This document shows, piece after piece, positions 49,683 through 58,842 of a stretch of DNA of 64,000 nt. The notes below the pieces were generated by a model. It made no database searches. It saw only the letters and a program-made list of their open reading frames with translations, and was not told where the DNA came from. The stretch is from the NCBI RefSeq assembly GCF_021044775.1, contig NZ_JAJNOQ010000001.1, forward strand, positions 124,001 to 188,000. The letters run 5' to 3'. Position numbers and translations under genes: made by a program. Position 1 is the stretch's first letter. Each line of letters begins with the position of its first letter. The DNA is from Paraeggerthella hominis. GTDB lineage: Bacteria; Actinomycetota; Coriobacteriia; Coriobacteriales; Eggerthellaceae.

Positions 49683-51572
49683 TTAAACCTCCAGCAAATT
49701 TACAATTACCATGGGGCGCGTCTTCGTGCGCTCCCACAGCAGCGAAAGGAGCGCGTCGCGCGCGGCCTTCTTGATCTCTTTAACGCCGCCATCCTTGGAA
49801 AGCGCGCGCCCGATGGCGTTCTTCACTGTAGTCTGGGCTTCGCGGACCAGGTAGTCGTCATCTCCGCCCGTGATGCCGTGCATCTCGACTTGCACCGCTC
49901 CCGCCACGGACTTCTTCTTCCCGGAAACCGCCGCAGCCACGGCGGCGAATCCTTGAGCCGCCAGCGCGCTGCGCTCGTCGAGCACGCCCTGGGAGGTATC
50001 CCCCACCGACAGGCCGTCGACGAACACGATGCCCGACTGCACGATCTCGCCGCGACGGACGCCGCGCGAGGTCAGCTCGAGGCTTTCTCCGTTTTCGCAG
50101 ATGAACACGTTCTCGGCGGGCACGCCCGTAGCCTCGGCCAAACGCGCATGCGCACGCAGGTGCGTGGCTTCGCCGTGCACCGGCATGAACGCCTTGGGCT
50201 GCACGATGGACAGCACCAGCTTGAGCTCCTCAGCTCCCGCATGACCGGACACGTGGACGCGCGCACGGCTCTTGTCGTACACGTCGGCGCCGATCTTCGC
50301 CAGGGAGTTGATAACGCGCGTCACCGCCTTCTCGTTGCCGGGCACCGGCGTGGCGGACACGATGACGGTGTCCCCCTCGTCGATGGAGATGGTGCGATGG
50401 TCGCCGTTGGCGATGCGCGCCAGCGCCGAAAGCGGCTCGCCCTGGCTGCCCGTGCACATGATGACCACCTGGTCGGCCGGGATGCCCTTGAGGTCGTAGG
50501 CGTCCACGATGTCGGTGTCGCTGATGTCCAGGTAGCCCAAGCGACGGGCGATGTCGGTGTTTTGGATCATCGAACGGCCCGTTACCACCACCTTGCGCCC
50601 GTTCGCCACGGCCGCGTCGCAGATCTGCTGCATGCGGTGGATGTGGCTGGCGAACGACGCGATGATGACGCGCCCCTTCGCCTGGGAGATGATCTTCGCC
50701 AGTTCTTTGCCCACTTCGGCTTCGGAGGGGGTGAAGTTCGGGTTCTGGGCATTGGTCGAGTCGCTCATCATGAGGTCCACGCCGATGCCGCTGAACTTCG
50801 AGAGCGCGGCGAAGTCGGTGGTCACGCCGTCGATGGGCGTTTGATCCAGCTTGAAGTCGCCCGTGTGCAGCACGTTGCCGGCCGGACTCTGGAAGAACAC
50901 GCCCACCGCTCCGGGGATGGAGTGGTTCACGGCAAAGAACTCGGCGGTGAAGCAACCGAGCTTCACCTGGTCGCCCGGCTTGATCTCCACGAGCTTCGCG
51001 TTCTTGATCTTATGCTCAGCGAACTTGCCTTCGATCAGGCCCAGCGTCATCTTCGTGCCGTAGATGGGCACCTGGCGGTCAAGGTCTTTCATGAGGTACG
51101 GCAGCGTGCCGGTGTGGTCCTCGTGACCGTGCGTGATGATGATGCCGCGAAGCTTCTCGGCATTTTGCAGAACGTACGTGTAATCGGGCAGGATCAGATC
51201 CACGCCCGGATGGTTGTCGTCGGGAAACATCAGGCCGGCGTCGTCGAGTATCATGTCGCCCTTGCATTCGAAGGCCGTCATGTTCTTGCCGATGGCATCA
51301 AGGCCTCCCAGCGGGATGATCTTGAGCGTTGCGGAGCCGTCTTTCTTGGGCGACGAGAAGTTGCGTCGCGAGCTCTGGTTTCCGGAACCGGGCGCGCGGC
51401 GATTGCCGACGCCTTCCTTCGAGAGCTGCGGACGCTGCCGGTCCAGCTTCACGTGCTTGTACGAACGCGTCTTCTCGCCCGACTGCCCTTGCTGGGGATT
51501 GCCGGCTTGGTCCTGTTCGGTTTTGCGCGCACGTCCATTTCCGCGTTGCGCGCGCGGCTTGTTTTCTTCCAT
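49683..51572 (-). CDS. rnj: Ribonuclease J
   Basis: A 629-residue metallo-beta-lactamase/beta-CASP ribonuclease. After an ~85-residue basic, Gln/Arg-rich extension the catalytic domain begins (KIIPLGGLDAIGKNM), with the zinc motif THGHEDHTG, HTGDFKLD and the beta-CASP motifs (MCTGSQGEP, VSGHAG, PVHGE). It is a 5'-3' exo- and endonuclease in RNA maturation and decay. ATG 51572 is preferred for its AAGGA site. It follows dapA, as in Bacillus. Confidence 0.94.
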   Translation of the reverse strand: MEENKPRAQRGNGRARKTEQDQAGNPQQGQSGEKTRSYKHVKLDRQRPQLSKEGVGNRRAPGSGNQSSRRNFSSPKKDGSATLKIIPLGGLDAIGKNMTAFECKGDMILDDAGLMFPDDNHPGVDLILPDYTYVLQNAEKLRGIIITHGHEDHTGTLPYLMKDLDRQVPIYGTKMTLGLIEGKFAEHKIKNAKLVEIKPGDQVKLGCFTAEFFAVNHSIPGAVGVFFQSPAGNVLHTGDFKLDQTPIDGVTTDFAALSKFSGIGVDLMMSDSTNAQNPNFTPSEAEVGKELAKIISQAKGRVIIASFASHIHRMQQICDAAVANGRKVVVTGRSMIQNTDIARRLGYLDISDTDIVDAYDLKGIPADQVVIMCTGSQGEPLSALARIANGDHRTISIDEGDTVIVSATPVPGNEKAVTRVINSLAKIGADVYDKSRARVHVSGHAGAEELKLVLSIVQPKAFMPVHGEATHLRAHARLAEATGVPAENVFICENGESLELTSRGVRRGEIVQSGIVFVDGLSVGDTSQGVLDERSALAAQGFAAVAAAVSGKKKSVAGAVQVEMHGITGGDDDYLVREAQTTVKNAIGRALSKDGGVKEIKKAARDALLSLLWERTKTRPMVIVNLLEV

Positions 51573-51724
51573 GTCATTCCTTTTCATCGTGCGCGCACGT
51601 CAGCGCATACGCAAGGAGCCGGGAGACCCGGCTTCCTCGCGCGAAGCCTGAACCAAAACGGCCAGCTTCTACGCTTCCGCACGTCGCGGCTATGTCAATG
51701 CGTCGTGACCGACGCTACATTCCT

Positions 51725-52618
51725 TTATTGCAGTACGCCCGTTTCGCGCATGATCTGCGCCAAACGCTCGGACTGTTCGGGTGTCGCATCCACCAGGGGA
51801 AGACGGACGCCGCCTACCGGGAAATCGAGCAGGCGCAGCGCCTCTTTGACGAGGATCGGGTTCGACGTTTCGAACAGGCCCGTCATAAGCGGCATGAGGC
51901 GGTCGTTGGCGGCCGCCGCCACTTCCCAATCGCCGGCGGCGCACAGATCGACGATTTCCTTCATGCGAGCAGGCGCCACGTTGCCGATCGTCGAGATAAC
52001 GCCGGCACCGCCCATCTGCATGATGTCGAACGTGGCCGAGTCGTCTCCCGAGTATACGTCGAAGCCTTCGGGGGCAGCGTCGATGATGGCCTTCACCTGG
52101 TCCATTCTGCCCGACGCTTCCTTGACGGCTACCACGTTGTCGAATTCGTTGGCCAGGCGCAGCGTGGTTTCCGCTTCCATGTTGACCACGCAGCGACCGG
52201 GGATGTTGTACAGGATGATGGGCAGCTCCACCGAGCCCGCGATAGCGCGGAAGTGCTGGTAAATGCCCTCTTGCGGCGGCTTGTTGTAGTACGGGACCAC
52301 GCACATGAAACCGTCGACGCCCAAGGCTGCGACGTCGCGTGCGAAGTCGACCGTATCGGCAGTGCAGTTGTCGCCAACGTTGGCGATGACGGGGACGCGA
52401 TCGCCAACGGCCTCGACTACTGCGCTGAACAGCTTCATCTTCTGCGGGTAGAACACGGTTGGGCTCTCGCCCGTGGTGCCGTTGATGATGAGCGAATCGC
52501 TGCCGCCGTCGACCAGGCGCACGGCGAGAGCCTGGGCTTTGTCCAGATCCAGTTCGCGATCCTGATTAAAGGGCGTCACCATGGCCGGAATCATGCGACC
52601 GAAACGGGGCTGCGACAT
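51725..52618 (-). CDS. dapA: 4-hydroxy-tetrahydrodipicolinate synthase
   Basis: A 297-residue class I aldolase condensing pyruvate and aspartate semialdehyde in lysine/diaminopimelate synthesis. GTTGESPT, the PYYNKPPQEG loop and the Schiff-base lysine in VAVKEASG are present. GGTGAGGAG precedes ATG 52618. It lies between dapB (upstream) and rnj. Confidence 0.94.
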   Translation of the reverse strand: MSQPRFGRMIPAMVTPFNQDRELDLDKAQALAVRLVDGGSDSLIINGTTGESPTVFYPQKMKLFSAVVEAVGDRVPVIANVGDNCTADTVDFARDVAALGVDGFMCVVPYYNKPPQEGIYQHFRAIAGSVELPIILYNIPGRCVVNMEAETTLRLANEFDNVVAVKEASGRMDQVKAIIDAAPEGFDVYSGDDSATFDIMQMGGAGVISTIGNVAPARMKEIVDLCAAGDWEVAAAANDRLMPLMTGLFETSNPILVKEALRLLDFPVGGVRLPLVDATPEQSERLAQIMRETGVLQ

Positions 52619-52710
52619 GCTCGTGCTCCTCACCTTGCTGCAACGCGGCACCGTGCCGCATTGCTGTTCCTACATCATGTACAAACCGTCATTATGCCAC
52701 GACGCAAGCG

Positions 52711-53484
52711 TCATGACATGAAGTTCTCCAAACCTACAATGAGGCCTTCGCGCGCGCCTACGCTGCGGATGCCCAGCAGCACGCCCGGCATGTACGACGT
52801 GCGATCCCACGAATCGTGGCGAATCGTCAGCGTCTGGCCGAGCGAGCCGAACATGACCTCCTGACTTGCCACGTAGCCCATCGAGCGCACCGCATGCACG
52901 GGAACGCCCTCGACGAGCGCGCCGCGCGCGCCCTCCATGCCCTCCATCTCGGTTTCGCGACCCGGAGCCTCGCTTGCGCGCCCGCCGCGAGCTTCCGCGA
53001 TGATCTGCGCCGTGCGCACGGCCGTTCCCGAAGGAGCGTCCTTCTTGTTGCAGTGATGGAACTCGATGACCTCGGCCTCCGGGAAATACGGTGCCGCCGC
53101 CTTGGCGAACTCCATCATGAGCACGGCGCCCGTCGTGAAGTTCGGAGCGTAGAACAAGCACGCGCCCGGCGCCGCCGCTGCCGCAAGCTCCTCGAGCACC
53201 TGGTTTGACATGCCCGTCGTGCCTACGACGCAGTCAACGCCGGCCGACAGGGCCGCGCGCACGTTGTCGGCCACGACGGAAGGCTGCGTGAAGTCCACCA
53301 GCACGTCGAACGTCGCGCCTTCGAGCGCCTCGGCAATGCTGGCGAACACGGGCTGCGCAGCGTCGAGCTCCGCTCCGTGCGGATCGATGCCGCAGACGAC
53401 TTCCATGTCTTCGGCCTTCCCTACTGCATCTACCACCGCGGTGCCCATCCGACCTGCACAACCCGACACTGCAACCTTGATCAT
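52711..53484 (-). CDS. dapB: 4-hydroxy-tetrahydrodipicolinate reductase
   Basis: A 257-residue NAD(P)H-dependent reductase acting after DapA. The Rossmann motif VSGCAGRMG, the FYAPNFTTGA segment and the catalytic EFHHCNKKDAPSGTA motif are clear. GGAAG precedes ATG 53484. dapA follows by 92 bases. No lysine riboswitch was recognised. Confidence 0.94.
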   Translation of the reverse strand: MIKVAVSGCAGRMGTAVVDAVGKAEDMEVVCGIDPHGAELDAAQPVFASIAEALEGATFDVLVDFTQPSVVADNVRAALSAGVDCVVGTTGMSNQVLEELAAAAAPGACLFYAPNFTTGAVLMMEFAKAAAPYFPEAEVIEFHHCNKKDAPSGTAVRTAQIIAEARGGRASEAPGRETEMEGMEGARGALVEGVPVHAVRSMGYVASQEVMFGSLGQTLTIRHDSWDRTSYMPGVLLGIRSVGAREGLIVGLENFMS

Positions 53485-53649
53485 GTTCTTCCTTTCGTCT
53501 TTTGTTTGCAGCATAGTACCACGAGCCGGAAAGGAACGGCGCTGCATCGGCGCATCGGGGCTTCGGCGGCGGGATCGGGCGGCGTTCGCACATGAAGCCC
53601 GTCAGCGGCAGAACGCCCTGCGTGGTCCCTGCGACCATTCGCGCCCAAA

Positions 53650-53680
53650 TCTCCGGAAGCGGCCCTACCGCTTCCGGAGA
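53650..53680 (-). terminator. Second terminator hairpin after pnp
   Basis: A perfect 13-bp stem (TCTCCGGAAGCGG and its complement) with a five-base loop; TTT follows on the minus strand. Confidence 0.7.
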
Positions 53681-53688
53681 AACGAAAC

Positions 53689-53720
53689 GGGCGCCGACAA
53701 CCGCAGGGTCGTCGGCGCCC
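53689..53720 (-). terminator. First terminator hairpin after pnp
   Basis: A perfect 10-bp stem (GGGCGCCGAC with GTCGGCGCCC) around a 12-base loop, 60 bases after the pnp stop; CGTTTCG follows on the minus strand. Tandem with the hairpin at 53650. Confidence 0.65.
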
Positions 53721-53779
53721 GTCGTCAAACGAAAACGCTCGAACTCGGAAAAGCCGCTTCGGCAGCCTTTCCCGAAAGA

Positions 53780-56014
53780 TTAGCCCTCGTGACGCCTGCG
53801 AGGCGTACGGCCGTTGCCGCCGTTGCCGCCGCGGCCTTCGCGACCGCTACGACCGGGACGGGTGTCGCGGTCTCCGCGGTCCTCGCGACGCGGACGGTCG
53901 CCGCGCTCGGGAGCTGAGCCGGCGGGCGCTTCCGGCTTGTCCAGGCGGTCGAGCGAGATCTTACCGGAGTTGGGATCGACCTCGAGCACCTTCACCTTGA
54001 CGATGTCGCCCAGGTTCAGCACGTCTTCCACCTTGCCCACGCGGCCGTTCGCCACGCGGCTGATGTGCAGCAGGCCGTCCTTGCCCGGCGTGAGCTTGAC
54101 GAACGCGCCGAAGTCCTTGATGCCCACGACTTCGCCGTCGAACTCCTCGCCCACCTCGGGCTCCTTGACGATGCCCAGGATCATGGCCTTTGCAGCGTCG
54201 CCAGCAGGGCCCTCGATGGCGGCAATGTGGATGGTGCCATCTTCCTGGATGTCAATGTGCGCACCCGTCTCCTCCTGGATACCGCGCACGACCTTGCCGC
54301 CGCTGCCGATGACGTCGCGGATCTTGTCAACGGGAATGTGAATGGTCTCGATGCGCGGCGCGAACTGGGAAAGCTCCTCGCGCGGTGCGGCGATGGTCTC
54401 CAGCATGGCGCCCAGGATGTGAGCGCGGCCCTCGCTTGCCTGCTTGAGCGCGCGAGCGAGGATGTCGACGGACAGGCCGCGGGCCTTGTTGTCCATCTGA
54501 AGAGCCGTGATGCCCTTCTCGGTGCCGCACACCTTGAAGTCCATGTCGCCGAGGAAGTCCTCGATGCCCTGGATGTCGGAAAGGATGACCACGTCGTCGC
54601 CCTCTTTGATGAGGCCCATGGCAATGCCGGACACGGGAGCCTTAATGGGCACGCCAGCGTCCATGAGCGCCAGCGTGGAACCGCACGTGGACGCCATGGA
54701 GGACGAACCGTTGGACTCCAGCACCTCGGACACCACGCGGATGGCGTAGGGGAAGTCGTCCTCGCTCGGCAGAACCGGAATGAGAGCGCGCTCCGCAAGG
54801 GCGCCATGACCGATTTCGCGACGCTTCGGAGCGCCCATGCGGCCGGTTTCGCCCGTGCAGTACGGCGGGAAGTTGTACTGGTGCATGTAGCGCTTGCCCT
54901 CGGCGGGGTCGATGGTGTCAAGGCGCTGCCACTCGTTCAGCATGCCGAGCGTGCAGATGGAAAGCGCCTGCGTCTGTCCGCGCTGGAACAGGCCCGATCC
55001 GTGCACGCGGGGCAGGTAGCCCGGCACGATGTAGAGCGGGCGGATATCCTCGGGGCGACGTCCGTCGGCGCGCTCGCCCGTCTCGATGACCATGGCGCGC
55101 ATAGCCTTCTTCTCGAGCTTCTTGAGCTCGGCGGAAACGTCGCCCTTCCAGGCGGCCAGTTCCTCGTCCGTGAACTGCTCGGCCTTGATGCGGTTCTTGA
55201 GCTCTTCCACCTTGCCCATGCGAGCCTGCTTGTCGGCGTCGCGCAGCGCGGCGGCCATCTCGGCCTCGAACGGAGCGATGCGCTCGGCGATAGCCGGATC
55301 GGCCACATGCACGGGCCACTCGCGCGGCTCGATATGGGCGCGGTCGAGGAAGCGCTGCTGCGCCTCGCAGAACGCGGCGATGGCCTCCTGGCCGAACGTC
55401 ATGGCCGCCAGCATGTCCTCTTCGGAGATCTCGTCGGCGCCGGCCTCCACCATGGAGATGTAGTCGGCCGTACCGGCGATGGTCAGCTCGAGGTCGGAGT
55501 TCTCGGATTCCTCGAACGTCGGGTTGACGATGAACTCGCCCGTTTCGGGGTTGCGGCCGATGCGCACGCACGCAGCAGGGCCGTCGAACGGAGCGGCGCC
55601 CAGCATGAGGGCCGCGGAAGCGCCCATGACGCACACGGTGTCGGGCGGGTTGATGCTATCCACCACGAGCGTCGTGCACACGATGTGCACCTCGCGCTTG
55701 AATCCGTCCACGAAACCGGGGCGGATGGGACGGTCGACCATGCGCGCGGTCAGCGTGCCCTTGTCGGACGGACGCGCTTCGCGCTTGAGGTAGCCGCCGG
55801 GGATGCGGCCGACGGCGTACATCTTCTCGATGAAGTCGACCGTAAGGGGAAAGAAGTCGTAGTCTTTCTCCTGGTTCGAGATGACGGCCGTCACCAGCAC
55901 GGTGGTGTCGCCCTGAGTGACGACGACCGAGCCCGTGGCCTGCTTGGCCAGCTCGCCTGTCTCCAAACGGTACTGCTTCCCGTACAGTTCGAAGGATTCG
56001 ACGATTTTCTCCAT
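53780..56014 (-). CDS. pnp: Polyribonucleotide nucleotidyltransferase (PNPase)
   Basis: A 744-residue phosphorolytic 3'-5' exoribonuclease. Two RNase PH domains (with FPPYCTGETGRMGAPKRREIGHG in the second), a KH domain (RDVIGSGGKVVRGIQEETG) and an S1 domain (GVIKDFGAFV-type segment) are in the usual order. The last ~45 residues are an Arg/Gly/Asp-rich tail (RPRREDRGDRD), an additional RNA-contact segment seen in actinobacterial enzymes. It follows rpsO as in most bacteria. Confidence 0.96.
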   Translation of the reverse strand: MEKIVESFELYGKQYRLETGELAKQATGSVVVTQGDTTVLVTAVISNQEKDYDFFPLTVDFIEKMYAVGRIPGGYLKREARPSDKGTLTARMVDRPIRPGFVDGFKREVHIVCTTLVVDSINPPDTVCVMGASAALMLGAAPFDGPAACVRIGRNPETGEFIVNPTFEESENSDLELTIAGTADYISMVEAGADEISEEDMLAAMTFGQEAIAAFCEAQQRFLDRAHIEPREWPVHVADPAIAERIAPFEAEMAAALRDADKQARMGKVEELKNRIKAEQFTDEELAAWKGDVSAELKKLEKKAMRAMVIETGERADGRRPEDIRPLYIVPGYLPRVHGSGLFQRGQTQALSICTLGMLNEWQRLDTIDPAEGKRYMHQYNFPPYCTGETGRMGAPKRREIGHGALAERALIPVLPSEDDFPYAIRVVSEVLESNGSSSMASTCGSTLALMDAGVPIKAPVSGIAMGLIKEGDDVVILSDIQGIEDFLGDMDFKVCGTEKGITALQMDNKARGLSVDILARALKQASEGRAHILGAMLETIAAPREELSQFAPRIETIHIPVDKIRDVIGSGGKVVRGIQEETGAHIDIQEDGTIHIAAIEGPAGDAAKAMILGIVKEPEVGEEFDGEVVGIKDFGAFVKLTPGKDGLLHISRVANGRVGKVEDVLNLGDIVKVKVLEVDPNSGKISLDRLDKPEAPAGSAPERGDRPRREDRGDRDTRPGRSGREGRGGNGGNGRTPRRRHEG

Positions 56015-56143
56015 AAGCTTCTTTTCTTTCTCTTCACCTGAGCGGCCCTAGTGCTGCTCAGCTTCTTCGGCGACGAGGTACTTACGTTTTCTCTCTGCCG
56101 CGAGCGAATGCGCCCTTGCGCTTCCGACCGCTTGTATTTCCAA

Positions 56144-56159
56144 CCCCGCTCGTGCGGGG
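56144..56159. other. Short hairpin between rpsO and pnp
   Basis: CCCCGC-TCGT-GCGGGG in the 197-base spacer between rpsO and pnp. The rpsO-pnp spacer often carries a processing hairpin, which could be its role. Confidence 0.45.
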
Positions 56160-56180
56160 AAAGATCCCTGCGTTTATGCG

Positions 56181-56203
56181 AAAAAGCCCGCCGGGGCGGG
56201 CTT
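56181..56203 (-). terminator. Terminator after rpsO
   Basis: On the minus strand AAGCCCGCC and GGCGGGCTT form a tight hairpin followed by TTTTT, 8 bases after the rpsO stop. Read-through would feed pnp. Confidence 0.8.
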
Positions 56204-56211
56204 CTCGGAGC

Positions 56212-56499
56212 TTAGATGTTGTCGCGGATGCCCAACTTCTTGATGAGCACGCGATACTCTTCGATGTTGCGGTTCTTGACGTACTTCAGAAGACCGCGAC
56301 GCTTACCGATGAGCATCATGAGGCCACGGCGCGTGTGGTTGTCCTTCTTGTGCACCTTCAAGTGCTCGGTCAGGTTGCGGATGCGCTCGGAAAGAATCGC
56401 GATCTGCACCTCGGGGCTACCGGAGTCGCCCTCGCCCTTACCGAACTCCTTGATGAGCTCCGCGGTACGCTCCTTGCTGATGCTAAGCCTATCAGCCAT
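56212..56499 (-). CDS. rpsO: 30S ribosomal protein S15
   Basis: A 95-residue ribosomal protein with the family core ([48 protein letters not shown]). It binds the central domain of 16S rRNA. A few residues longer than the usual 89. GGTGGAG precedes ATG 56499; an upstream in-frame extension is not supported. Confidence 0.96.
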   Translation of the reverse strand: MADRLSISKERTAELIKEFGKGEGDSGSPEVQIAILSERIRNLTEHLKVHKKDNHTRRGLMMLIGKRRGLLKYVKNRNIEEYRVLIKKLGIRDNI

Positions 56500-56723
56500 G
56501 TCTCCACCTTTCCTGCGGGCCTTGCGGCTCCGCGTTTTCTGCGCTCGTCCGAAAACGGAGCGCGGGGTACGCGCTTTCCTCTGGGTGGACATACGGTGGA
56601 CGTATGCGAACCAAGCGGAAAGTGCCTGCGTTTTCGCAGCCCGCCTATTGTATGCCAAGCACCCGCGCCCGGCAAGCAGACGATACGGGCGCGCCACAGC
56701 TTGCCCACATATAACGGCGTCGG

Positions 56724-57893
56724 TCACTCGCAAGCGCTCTGCGACGGCGCGATCACGCTCGGCCCCTGGGGAATCCAGATGGTGAACGAAGTGACGCCCG
56801 CATCGCTTGTCGCATAGATGTCGCCGCCGTGCGCCCGCGCTATCTCGCGCGCGATGGCAAGCCCCAGCCCCGCCCCTCCCGACGAGGCGCGCGCCTCGTC
56901 CGCGCGGAAGAACTTCTCGAAAATGCGCTCGATATGCTGGGGAGACAGTTCGCGGCCCCGGTTGGTCACCGTCAGCTCCCACCACACGAAGCCGTCCGCC
57001 GCAACGGTCAAGTTCGTGCGCACGACCACGTCGGTTCCGGCATCGGCGTACGCCACCGCGTTCTTCATCACGTTGTTGAGCACGCGCGCGACGCGGCTTG
57101 CGTCCGCAAAGACCGAAAGCTCCTCGGGTCCTTCGTAGGCCAGGCTCAGGGCGCGCCCTTCGGCCAGAGGATAGAACTCCTCGATCACCTGGTTCACGAA
57201 CAGAACGCCGTCGAAACGCGAGCGCTCAATGGGAAGCGCCTGTAAATTGTACCGCGTGATCTCGAAGAACTCTTCGAGCAGCTCCTCAAGCCGATGCGCC
57301 TTCGCCAACGCGATGCCCGTGTAGCGAGCGCGGACTTCCACTGGTAAGTCGGGCGACTCTTCAAGCAGCGAGAGGTAGCCGATAATGGACGTGAGCGGCG
57401 TCTTGATGTCGTGCGCCAAGTACATGACCAGCTCGTTTTTGCGCTCCTCGGCCGCCTTGGCCGTGCGCTCGTTCTGCTCCGACTCCACCTTTATCCCGTT
57501 CAAAGCCATGGCCGTTGGAGCCAGCTCGGCCGGCAGCACGATGGGGCCTTCCCGCTTCGCGAGAATGTCGGACACCGAGTCGAGCAGCAGATCGAAGTAG
57601 CCGAGCGCCCGGTTAATGCCGGAGCGCACCACCAGCACAATTCCCAGGACGAACCCGCAAATCGTCAGCGGGATGAACAGCATGGCGATCAGTCCGTGAA
57701 TCTGGTCGTTGTACAGCACCAATCGGTAGACGAGGTTGGATACGACGTTGCCCAGCGTCAGCATGAACAGCGCGAACCCTGCTATGTACGCCACCGAGAA
57801 CAGGATCACGTTCACGATCGTACGGCGCAAAATGGCATTCGAAAGCCTGCGCGTCTGATCCTGCCGGGCCTGGTCGAGGACCGTTTCCTTCAT
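56724..57893 (-). CDS. VanS-like sensor histidine kinase
   Basis: A 389-residue kinase with two membrane helices (about residues 25-50 and 65-90), a short linker, the HisKA box [17 protein letters not shown] with phospho-acceptor H161, and an HATPase domain ([23 protein letters not shown]). Its short external loop and the [12 protein letters not shown] motif resemble VanS-type kinases. ATG 57893 has GGAAAGGG at good spacing. It is the second gene of the pair with the regulator at 57.9 kb. Stimulus unknown; no glycopeptide-resistance genes are nearby. Confidence 0.9.
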   Translation of the reverse strand: MKETVLDQARQDQTRRLSNAILRRTIVNVILFSVAYIAGFALFMLTLGNVVSNLVYRLVLYNDQIHGLIAMLFIPLTICGFVLGIVLVVRSGINRALGYFDLLLDSVSDILAKREGPIVLPAELAPTAMALNGIKVESEQNERTAKAAEERKNELVMYLAHDIKTPLTSIIGYLSLLEESPDLPVEVRARYTGIALAKAHRLEELLEEFFEITRYNLQALPIERSRFDGVLFVNQVIEEFYPLAEGRALSLAYEGPEELSVFADASRVARVLNNVMKNAVAYADAGTDVVVRTNLTVAADGFVWWELTVTNRGRELSPQHIERIFEKFFRADEARASSGGAGLGLAIAREIARAHGGDIYATSDAGVTSFTIWIPQGPSVIAPSQSACE

Positions 57894-57927
57894 AGCATCC
57901 ATCCCTTTCCTTGCAAGCGCGAGGCTG

Positions 57928-58623
57928 TCAGCCCAACTTGTACCCGACGCCCCACACCGTCTCGATGAATTCCTGCGAGGAATCCACGGCGGCCAGCTTC
58001 TTGCGCACGTGCCTGATATGCACCATGACCGTGTTGTTGCTTTGAGGGTTCGCAGGTTCGTTCCATACGCTCTCGAACAGCGATTGCGATGCCACCGGCC
58101 GCCCTTTCGCGCGCAGCAGCTCCGCCAGTATAGCGAACTCCTTCGGCGTGAGCGTGAGCGGTTCGCCGTGCAGCGAGGCTTCGTGGGCACCCTCGTCGAG
58201 CACGATTCCGCTCGATTCCAACAGCGACGGCGTTGACCGCGCATCTGAGGGTTGAGCCGTGCGGCGAAGACGCGCCCGTACGCGGGCTATCAGCTCGCGC
58301 GGCTTGAACGGCTTGACCACGTAGTCGTCGGCGCCCAGCTCGAAGCCGACCACCTTGTCGATCTCCTCGTCTTTCGCCGTGAGGAAAATGATGGGAACGG
58401 CGCTTGTCCTGCGGATCTCGCGACAGCAGGCGAACCCGTCCATACCGGGCATCATGATATCGAGGATGACGAGGTCGAACCCCTCGCGCTCGAAAACGTC
58501 GAGCAGATCGGCGCCCGCGTAGAACACCGCGGGCTCGAAGCCCCGCTCGGAAAGCAGCTGTCCTACCAGGTCGGCGATGGCCTGCTCGTCATCGCATACG
58601 GCCACCCGGTTCCTCGACTCCAC
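57928..58623 (-). CDS. VanR-like OmpR-family response regulator
   Basis: A 231-residue regulator: receiver domain with D55 as phosphorylation site (ILDIMMPGMDG) and K in VVKPFKP, then an OmpR/PhoB winged helix (LTPKEFAILAELL, NTVMVHIRHVRKKL). The start is GTG 58623, behind GGAAAGGGG. The kinase gene follows after 34 bases. A TTAA direct repeat with 11-base period in the upstream divergent region is a likely binding site. Confidence 0.9.
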   Translation of the reverse strand: MESRNRVAVCDDEQAIADLVGQLLSERGFEPAVFYAGADLLDVFEREGFDLVILDIMMPGMDGFACCREIRRTSAVPIIFLTAKDEEIDKVVGFELGADDYVVKPFKPRELIARVRARLRRTAQPSDARSTPSLLESSGIVLDEGAHEASLHGEPLTLTPKEFAILAELLRAKGRPVASQSLFESVWNEPANPQSNNTVMVHIRHVRKKLAAVDSSQEFIETVWGVGYKLG

Positions 58624-58701
58624 GTCTAGCCCCTTTCCTTGCCTCTCGTTGGATTCATTGTATCCGCCCCGGTCGATCCCCCGGTCGCGGCGACTCAAAA
58701 T

Positions 58702-58716
58702 TTAAGGAAAGCTTAA
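58702..58716. promoter_or_regulatory. Candidate response-regulator binding repeat
   Basis: TTAAGGAAAGCTTAA contains two TTAA half-sites spaced 11 bases, the geometry bound by OmpR-family dimers. It lies in the AT-rich stretch between the response-regulator gene and the divergent C39 gene and could control both. Confidence 0.55.
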
Positions 58717-58842
58717 TACATCGGTTGGCGTTTCTTATGAGACGCGAAAGCTGCCTGCGGGGATACTGGAAGCGAAGGCTCGCGCGGACCGACGCCCCGC
58801 CCCGCGGCGCTCCGCCGCATCGGCCAGTAGAAAGGACCCGCT

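Noticed and set aside
49878..52262. Long plus-strand open frame (794 codons) opposite rnj and dapA
   Set aside because: Antisense to two clear genes with catalytic motifs; His/Arg/Leu-rich shadow without a recognisable domain. The 658-codon frame opposite pnp is rejected for the same reason.
52619..52710. Lysine riboswitch upstream of dapA or dapB
   Set aside because: The spacers (92 bases before dapA, and the region before dapB filled by two simple terminators) are too short or too simple for the large lysine-riboswitch fold.
56141..56169. CCCCGCTCGTGCGGGG resembling a type I-E CRISPR repeat
   Set aside because: Only one copy exists, no spacers or cas genes are nearby, and an rpsO-pnp spacer hairpin is the simpler explanation.
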